Below, piece by piece: positions 58,599 through 64,000 of a DNA stretch of 64,000 bases. This DNA is from Polaribacter sejongensis (GTDB lineage: Bacteria > Bacteroidota > Bacteroidia > Flavobacteriales > Flavobacteriaceae), in contig NZ_CP150667.1 in the NCBI RefSeq assembly GCF_038024065.1, positions 4,223,501 through 4,287,500 on the forward strand, in the 5' to 3' direction. A model generated the notes under the pieces. The model ran no database searches, had not been told where the DNA came from, and saw nothing but the letters and a program-made list of their open reading frames with translations. The translations under genes were made by a program, and so were the position numbers. The first letter of the stretch is position 1; each line of letters starts with the position of its first letter.

Positions 58599-61500
58599 TT
58601 ATTTTTTTATAAATTTTCCTGTTTTGTTATTGTTTTTTAAGTAGTAGATTCCAGGAGCAAGATTATTAATATCAATTCTACCAGAATTGTCTGATTTTAA
58701 TTTTAAAACTTCTCTTCCTTGAATATCAATTATTTTAAAAAAAGTATTACTTAAATCAGGATTCACAAATAAATGGGTGTTTGCAGGGTTTGGATATAAA
58801 AGGAAGCCATTTTTGTTAATATCAATAACATTTAAAGAGCCTTCTACAATATTTATATTAAGTGCTTGCAGGGTTATATGTTTGTCTCCATCACTTGAGT
58901 AAAAAGTTATCCATAACCAATAGAAATCTCCACTTGGTAAATCTGCAGTTGGTATTGCGTTTTCTAAAGAAATAGTTGCTGTAGAGGTTCCTGATTCAGT
59001 ATCTAATGCAGAAGCATCTACTACTAAATAATCATTTTGAGGAACCCAACCAGCATTTAGGTGTCTTAACCAATATTTAATTCCACCATATTCTTTAGCA
59101 ATAACTTTATGGCCAGAGCCTGCATGGTAATTTGTGGTTATCACTAAATCACCTCCAGTACTAAATGCAGTTGTTGTGTATTTGGATGCATCATCAAAAG
59201 TTAAAGAAGCAGTTACGCTTTCTGTAACTGTAATTATTGATGTATCGGTTTTGGCTCCATCTGTTGTAGTTGCTGTTATTGTAACAGTACCACTTGCAAC
59301 ACCGGTAACCTGTCCGTTTGAATTAACAGTTGCAATAACATCGTTAGAACTAGACCAAGTTATTGTTAAATCGTCTGCATTTGCTGGAGTAATTTCTGAT
59401 GTAAGTGTTATTTTTTGTCCACCAACTATATCCGCAGTTTCTGGAGTTATTGTTATAGATGCAATATTAATTCCATACCAAGCAACTACATTTATAGTAG
59501 CAGAACCAGAAATGGTATTTGCAGGAATAGAAGTTGCCGTAATTGTAACTGTACCTTCCAGTACTCCTGTTACATTACCTTCATTATCTACAGTTGCAAT
59601 TGTTTCATCACTAGAAGACCAAGTAACATCTTGACTTGCATTTACTGGTAAGAAAGCTAATGATAAACCTTCATCTTCACCAACTCTTACTTCTAATGGG
59701 TTAGGTGTTATTGTAATATCTGTTGGATCTACAGTATTAGTATCTATTATTTTATTAACGCCTTCATCAAGAATGGTTAACATTTCACCATCTCTCCATC
59801 TTACTTCTACTTTAACAATATGATTTTCTTGTCCTAAGCCAAAATGCGCAATGTTTAATAAACTTTGCGAATGTGCTTCACCAGCAGAACCAACTCTTCT
59901 TTTAAATGTTTTATTATCTGTAGTTACCGTAATTTCTGCACCTAATGGATCTACATTAGAATTTGGAGCATAACCAACATTTACAGTTACATAATTGTTG
60001 CTATTAGACATATTATTTTTATACATATGCCAAAGACCATATTCATCATCACCATTTAGAATGTCTAACTTTCCATCTTGATTATAATCAAAAGCTTGCC
60101 CCATATCTCCATGACTAGAAGCACCTCTGTTATTTGCAGTATGAGAAGTTGTAATTTCAAATTTACCTTGTCCTGTATTTAGTAACATGTAATCTGAAAC
60201 TCTATTTGTTAAATACCCAAACCGATACACATATAAGTCTTCAAAACTATCATTATTAAAATCTCCTTTAGTTACACCCCAATGATTTCCTCCCTTAGGG
60301 ATATTCCAAGCATCAGAAACATTGGTATAAGTCTGATTGTTATTCATTAATAGTACATCTTGGTAGTTTCTGTTGTTTGGTATCCAACCAGTTGGTGTAA
60401 ATTCTGTTACATCATCAATTCTAGCATGAATAGACCAAAATATATCTGCATTACGAACAAATTCCATTTTCCAAACACCATTTCCTGTATGACCAATGTA
60501 GAAACCGTTTTCCGTTCTTGCAGTTGGCCAACCATCTGCAGCAGCTTGTGTTATTTCTAAAGTAGTTGTTTTATCCGCTATGGTGTTTTCTTGCTTTGCG
60601 CTTCCTAGAAACACAGGATAACCGTCCGCATAAGCATTTCTCGTTACAAATTCGAAACCAGAAAGTGTAATTGAGTTGTCTGCTTTCAATTCAAAAGGTA
60701 AAGTTCCTTGGCTACCAGATACTCTCATATCTAACCTTTTTATTTGTGGTAAAAAGTCGGTAGCATTATTATCTGCAATTCCAAAATAGCCTTGCCCTTT
60801 CGCTAAATATAAATCTAAATCTCCATCATTATCTATGTCAATATCTGTCATAGATGTAATAGAATAACTACCAACTAAATCGGCTGGGAACCATGCTGTA
60901 GAAACATCCGTAAATGTGAAATCTCCATTTCCTTTCCAAATTGATAGTGGAGAGAAAATTACAATATCATCTATATGATCATTATCTAAATCTGTCAATA
61001 AAATTCTTTCTCCATTTGCATCTTCAACACCTGCAACATTTATAGTTTCAAAAGTTCCATCGCCTTTGTTTCTATAGAAAATGTGTTGTTCCCCATTATC
61101 CCCATTTATTCCTTCAGCATTTATAAGTACTAAATCTAAGTCTCCATCAGAATCTAAATCTGCCCATCTAGGAGAACGACCTCTTGCTCCTTTTGTAATT
61201 CCTACAGCTGCATCACTTCTTTCTAAAGTACCATTATTGTTTTTGTAGAACACAGGAGGGGTAGGAGCGGATCCATTTCCACCACCTAAGGTGATCAGTA
61301 AATCTAAGTCTCCATCATTATCGTAGTCTGCAGCTGCAGAACCATGTAAATCCATTAATGTCCAAAGAGATAAATCTGTAGCGTTTTTTGTAAATGTTCC
61401 GTCACCATCATTCCAATACAATTTACTTGGTGAATCATTATGGTTATTTAAGATTAAATCATAATCACCATCATTATCCATATCTGCAATTGTTGGACCT

Positions 61501-62480
61501 GCGTATTTTAAACTTGGTTCATCTATAATTCCTGCAGCAGCAGTTTCATCTGAATATTCAGGAATTACTACATTAGAAACATCTGTTAAACTAAAACTAT
61601 CTATTATTAAATCACTTCCTGTAGCTGCTAACTTTAATTCTGTTGCACCTGTTACAGAAAATTTTACAATACTATTTAAAGAAAAAGTGCCAGATCCTGA
61701 AACATCTATATTATCAGCAATAATTTTACCATCTGCATATAAAGAGAAATTTGCATAACTAGTAGCTGAGGTTAATTGAACGTCTAATCTTTTATATAAG
61801 CTACCAGAAACTATATAATTTGTTGTGATAGGAGTTAATGTTTGCAAAGTTGCAGGAACTGTTAAAATATCTGCAACAACAGGAGTTACTGTTGATGTTG
61901 GAGTCATTGCTATTTCATCTACAAAATAAACATCGTCAGCACCAACTGTACCTTCGTTAAAATGAATTCTTATATTAGATATCCATCCTCCAGCATTATT
62001 TATTACTGCGTCTGTATCATTACCAGAGAAATCAAACTCTACTTCTGTCCAAGTATTTAATGTTGTTGAAAAACTTTTAGTAATTTCAAAATGATTTACA
62101 TTTCCATTTCCTAAATGTAAAGTGATATCAAAATCTGTTTGATTTTGAGAATATACCATGAATTTAAAAAACTTATTTGCAGATAAAGCAAACCCTGTTT
62201 TTGTGGTATTTCCATTAAAAGCAAGCTGTAATGAGTTGTTTTTATTTGAACTAGCAGTTTCTGTATACTTAACAGAGTTCATTGTTGTATTAATGCCAGT
62301 GTTTTTAGGATTAACGACTAAAGAAATTAAAGGTACGTTTGGGTCTGTAAGCCATTCTGCTGTAGCGTCACAATCTGGTTTAGGATTATTAATATCATCA
62401 GTTTCAAAATCTGAAATTGATGTTTGTGCGATTAGACTTGATGTAAATGCAACAATAATTATAAGTAGTAATTTTTTCAT
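58599..62480 (-). CDS. Giant secreted FG-GAP/ASPIC-UnbV/Big_2 protein with T9SS sorting domain
   Basis: 1293 residues. Signal peptide (MKKLLLIIIVAFTSSLIAQ), N-terminal CBM-like sandwich (about 20-195), a second beta domain (about 205-305), then FG-GAP/VCBS repeats (ADMDNDGDYDLILNNHNDSP, ADYDNDGDLDLLITLGGGNG, ADLDSDGDLDLVLINAEGIN and others, about 330-560 and 730-850). These have calcium-binding DxDxDGxxD loops. An ASPIC/UnbV domain (about 860-935: DPLGAEITVTTDNKTFKRRV), two Big_2 domains (about 950-1110), another beta domain and a C-terminal sorting domain (YPNPANTHLFVNPDLSNTFF) follow. Surface-exposed; probably glycan binding or processing. Carries two upstream CTTGACA motifs. Confidence 0.85.
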   Translation of the reverse strand: MKKLLLIIIVAFTSSLIAQTSISDFETDDINNPKPDCDATAEWLTDPNVPLISLVVNPKNTGINTTMNSVKYTETASSNKNNSLQLAFNGNTTKTGFALSANKFFKFMVYSQNQTDFDITLHLGNGNVNHFEITKSFSTTLNTWTEVEFDFSGNDTDAVINNAGGWISNIRIHFNEGTVGADDVYFVDEIAMTPTSTVTPVVADILTVPATLQTLTPITTNYIVSGSLYKRLDVQLTSATSYANFSLYADGKIIADNIDVSGSGTFSLNSIVKFSVTGATELKLAATGSDLIIDSFSLTDVSNVVIPEYSDETAAAGIIDEPSLKYAGPTIADMDNDGDYDLILNNHNDSPSKLYWNDGDGTFTKNATDLSLWTLMDLHGSAAADYDNDGDLDLLITLGGGNGSAPTPPVFYKNNNGTLERSDAAVGITKGARGRSPRWADLDSDGDLDLVLINAEGINGDNGEQHIFYRNKGDGTFETINVAGVEDANGERILLTDLDNDHIDDIVIFSPLSIWKGNGDFTFTDVSTAWFPADLVGSYSITSMTDIDIDNDGDLDLYLAKGQGYFGIADNNATDFLPQIKRLDMRVSGSQGTLPFELKADNSITLSGFEFVTRNAYADGYPVFLGSAKQENTIADKTTTLEITQAAADGWPTARTENGFYIGHTGNGVWKMEFVRNADIFWSIHARIDDVTEFTPTGWIPNNRNYQDVLLMNNNQTYTNVSDAWNIPKGGNHWGVTKGDFNNDSFEDLYVYRFGYLTNRVSDYMLLNTGQGKFEITTSHTANNRGASSHGDMGQAFDYNQDGKLDILNGDDEYGLWHMYKNNMSNSNNYVTVNVGYAPNSNVDPLGAEITVTTDNKTFKRRVGSAGEAHSQSLLNIAHFGLGQENHIVKVEVRWRDGEMLTILDEGVNKIIDTNTVDPTDITITPNPLEVRVGEDEGLSLAFLPVNASQDVTWSSSDETIATVDNEGNVTGVLEGTVTITATSIPANTISGSATINVVAWYGINIASITITPETADIVGGQKITLTSEITPANADDLTITWSSSNDVIATVNSNGQVTGVASGTVTITATTTDGAKTDTSIITVTESVTASLTFDDASKYTTTAFSTGGDLVITTNYHAGSGHKVIAKEYGGIKYWLRHLNAGWVPQNDYLVVDASALDTESGTSTATISLENAIPTADLPSGDFYWLWITFYSSDGDKHITLQALNINIVEGSLNVIDINKNGFLLYPNPANTHLFVNPDLSNTFFKIIDIQGREVLKLKSDNSGRIDINNLAPGIYYLKNNNKTGKFIKK

Positions 62481-62537
62481 AAAAAGTATTTTGATGCGGT
62501 AAAATACTTTTTTATTGAAATATCTTTACGGTTGTGA

Positions 62538-62599
62538 ACTTGACAATAACTTAGTGTACTTTAAATCAGATTAATAATAAACTTGACAAAAACTTGACA
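62538..62599. promoter_or_regulatory. Shared upstream motif, two copies ahead of the 1293-residue gene
   Basis: ACTTGACAATAACTTA at 62538-62553 and ACTTGACAAAAACTTGACA at 62581-62599, 58-119 bp upstream of the gene start. The second is itself a direct repeat of ACTTGACAA. Same core as at 54385 and 55195. Confidence 0.55.
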
Positions 62600-62758
62600 A
62601 GCATACTGAACATTATGTGTTGTACTTAGTTTTATTTCATTTTTCAACAAAAATTAAAAAGTCAGTAATAACTTATTGTTTTTTTAAAACAATAAGTTAC
62701 CTTTAGCTTGATAAAAGTAATTTTTGACTAAACCTTTTTTACATTTTATATTGATTTT

Positions 62759-64000
62759 ATGAATTTTAAGCCACTTTTTTTTCTTTTAATAAGTATTGTT
62801 TTTCTAATTCAATCTATTGATTTTTATGCGCAAGAAAAATCAAATAAAGCTGAAGAAATATATAATAAAGCATTTAGTTTAAAGAATTCTAATCCAGATA
62901 GTTCTGTTGTTTTGTTCGAGAAAAGTTACTCGCTTTATTTACAATCTAAAGATACCTTAAATGCTATACAAGCATTATTTCAAGAAGGTTTTGTTTTTGA
63001 AACGAGTGCTAAATATGCCAAGTCATATGATGTACTTTGGAAAGCATTATTGTTAATGGATAATATTGAAAATAATGGAGTAAAATCTGTTATTTATCAT
63101 CGGTTAGGAAGGGTTTATAGTTATTATAAAAGAGAAGATAAAGCAATTGAGTTTTTAACAAAGGCATTAGGGTTACAGAAAAAAATGTTAGATTCTCGTG
63201 GTCTTAAAAACAAAGCAAGGTTAGTTTCATATTATTATTCTATTGCAGCTACCTACAGAGAGTTGAATAAGCCAGATTTAGCAAAAAAATATTTAGACTC
63301 AAGTTATCTCTATTATAGAGCAAAAGAATCTTTGACACCAAAATCTTATTTAGATTTTGAAAAAGCAATTCTGCTTACTAAAGAGCACAAAGAAAAAGAA
63401 GCTCTTAAGATAATGGAAGACATCTACCCTTGGTTTAATACGAATACACCATCTTATATGGTGCTTGTTTATAAGTATTGGGGAGATGCTTATAAGGGTT
63501 TAGGTGACGTTGATAAAAGCGAAAAATACTATTTAAAAGCATTAAAGGTTTCAGAAGAATATAAAAGTCATATAGATTTTACACCTTTAGTATATGAGAA
63601 ATTATCCGACGTATATTTATTAAAAAATAATTATCAAAAAGCTTTTAAAAACTTAAAAAAAGCTAAAGAGCTAGATCGTATTTTTTTTGATAGTAGAAGT
63701 AAGGAAAATCAGTCTTTATTAGAAATAAAAGATGATTACAGGTTAGAGAAAGAAAGACAAGAAAAAATAATTAAAGAACAGTATCTTAAGCAGTTAGAGC
63801 AAGAGGATCAAATCATTAAGCTGCAAAGAATTATTCTTATCGGTTCTTTAATATTCTTACTTGTATTAGGTTTCTTCTTTTTTAAACATTTAAGAGCAAA
63901 ACATCATGCAGAAAAAGAATTAATAAGAAAAACAAAAGAATTAGAAATAGAAAAAACAAAAGAACTTCTCGCCTTAAAAAATAAAGAACTAGCTACTTCT
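62759..64000 (+). CDS. TPR-containing transmembrane regulator, N-terminal part (runs off the window)
   Basis: 414 residues visible. Signal/anchor MNFKPLFFLLISIVFLIQSI, about six TPR units (for example VIYHRLGRVYSYYKREDKAI, YYYSIAATYRELNKPDLAKK, KYWGDAYKGLGDVDKSEKYY; about 30-320), a coiled coil, one TM helix (IILIGSLIFLLVLGFFFF, about 362-380) and the start of a cytoplasmic coiled coil. This layout is that of flavobacterial TPR-TM-LuxR regulators (HTH at the unseen C-terminus) or TPR histidine kinases. Placed at the end of the polysaccharide locus, it is the leading candidate for binding the CTTGACA motif. Confidence 0.8.
   Translation, partial: MNFKPLFFLLISIVFLIQSIDFYAQEKSNKAEEIYNKAFSLKNSNPDSSVVLFEKSYSLYLQSKDTLNAIQALFQEGFVFETSAKYAKSYDVLWKALLLMDNIENNGVKSVIYHRLGRVYSYYKREDKAIEFLTKALGLQKKMLDSRGLKNKARLVSYYYSIAATYRELNKPDLAKKYLDSSYLYYRAKESLTPKSYLDFEKAILLTKEHKEKEALKIMEDIYPWFNTNTPSYMVLVYKYWGDAYKGLGDVDKSEKYYLKALKVSEEYKSHIDFTPLVYEKLSDVYLLKNNYQKAFKNLKKAKELDRIFFDSRSKENQSLLEIKDDYRLEKERQEKIIKEQYLKQLEQEDQIIKLQRIILIGSLIFLLVLGFFFFKHLRAKHHAEKELIRKTKELEIEKTKELLALKNKELATS

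Noticed and set aside
59134..59634. Long plus-strand ORF of 166 codons (and others at 59415, 60360, 62158)
   Set aside because: Antisense of the 1293-residue T9SS protein gene; repetitive Val/Ser composition mirrors the Big_2 and FG-GAP codons.

Overview
The window comes from an AT-rich marine member of the Flavobacteriaceae, probably Polaribacter or a close relative. The evidence is the SusC/SusD polysaccharide-utilization genes, Por-type (T9SS) C-terminal sorting domains, TAnnTTTG promoter boxes, Bacteroidetes-type tyrosine recombinases, and a P450/ferredoxin/reductase set like the algal 6-O-methyl-galactose demethylase of marine flavobacteria.

Bases 1 to about 33,576 form one continuous integron-like gene-cassette array. 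I count 33 attC-like sites, each about 123-127 bp. Each starts AACGTTGTTGTGTAT (or a close variant), ends ATACACGGTGTT, and carries a strong internal hairpin. Each cassette opens with a cassette-specific GTT-N6 sequence and closes with its exact or near-exact complement N6-AAC. Nearly all genes lie on the minus strand, reading away from a tyrosine recombinase (33,610-34,767) at the right end of the array. That enzyme has the full R-K-H-R-H-Y set but lacks the insertion that defines integron integrases (IntI). It is read toward the array instead of away from it. Several cassettes occur in two or three copies of exactly the same length. In one case two copies of a block differ by the clean presence or absence of a single 848-bp cassette, so cassettes have moved as gene plus own 3' attC.

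The cargo is rich in defence, toxin and immunity-like families: HEPN proteins, a PIN protein, a DUF4062 protein, an Mrr-like nuclease, a helicase-nuclease fusion, a DUF6602-like nuclease, two CDI-immunity-like proteins, a PH-SHOCT protein, a YwqK/MORN protein and DUF4240. About ten cassettes have no long gene. Five of these carry tandem repeats of about 94 bp and the others carry related AT-rich sequence. An IS3-family element has inserted into one attC, and an IS1595-type transposase fragment lies at the left edge.

From 34,800 to 42,000 is a scrambled zone. It holds a dinB relic next to an intact XRE-S24 repressor, two copies of a tRNA-Met(CAU)-type 3' fragment with integrase remnants, an intact second tyrosine integrase, a FGGY sugar-kinase relic, an intact iron alcohol dehydrogenase, and a 51-codon fructose-bisphosphatase fragment joined to a decayed ISAon1-like element.

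From 42,229 to the right end is carbohydrate metabolism. A five-gene minus-strand operon encodes P450, ferredoxin, ferredoxin reductase, Zn-alcohol dehydrogenase and esterase, with a divergent AraC regulator. It is followed by a SusC-SusD-lipoprotein operon, a secreted T9SS protein, a GH3 lipoprotein glycosidase, a very large FG-GAP/ASPIC/Big_2 T9SS protein, and the start of a TPR-type regulator. Three transcription units of this locus share a CTTGACAWAAACT upstream motif, suggesting one regulon.
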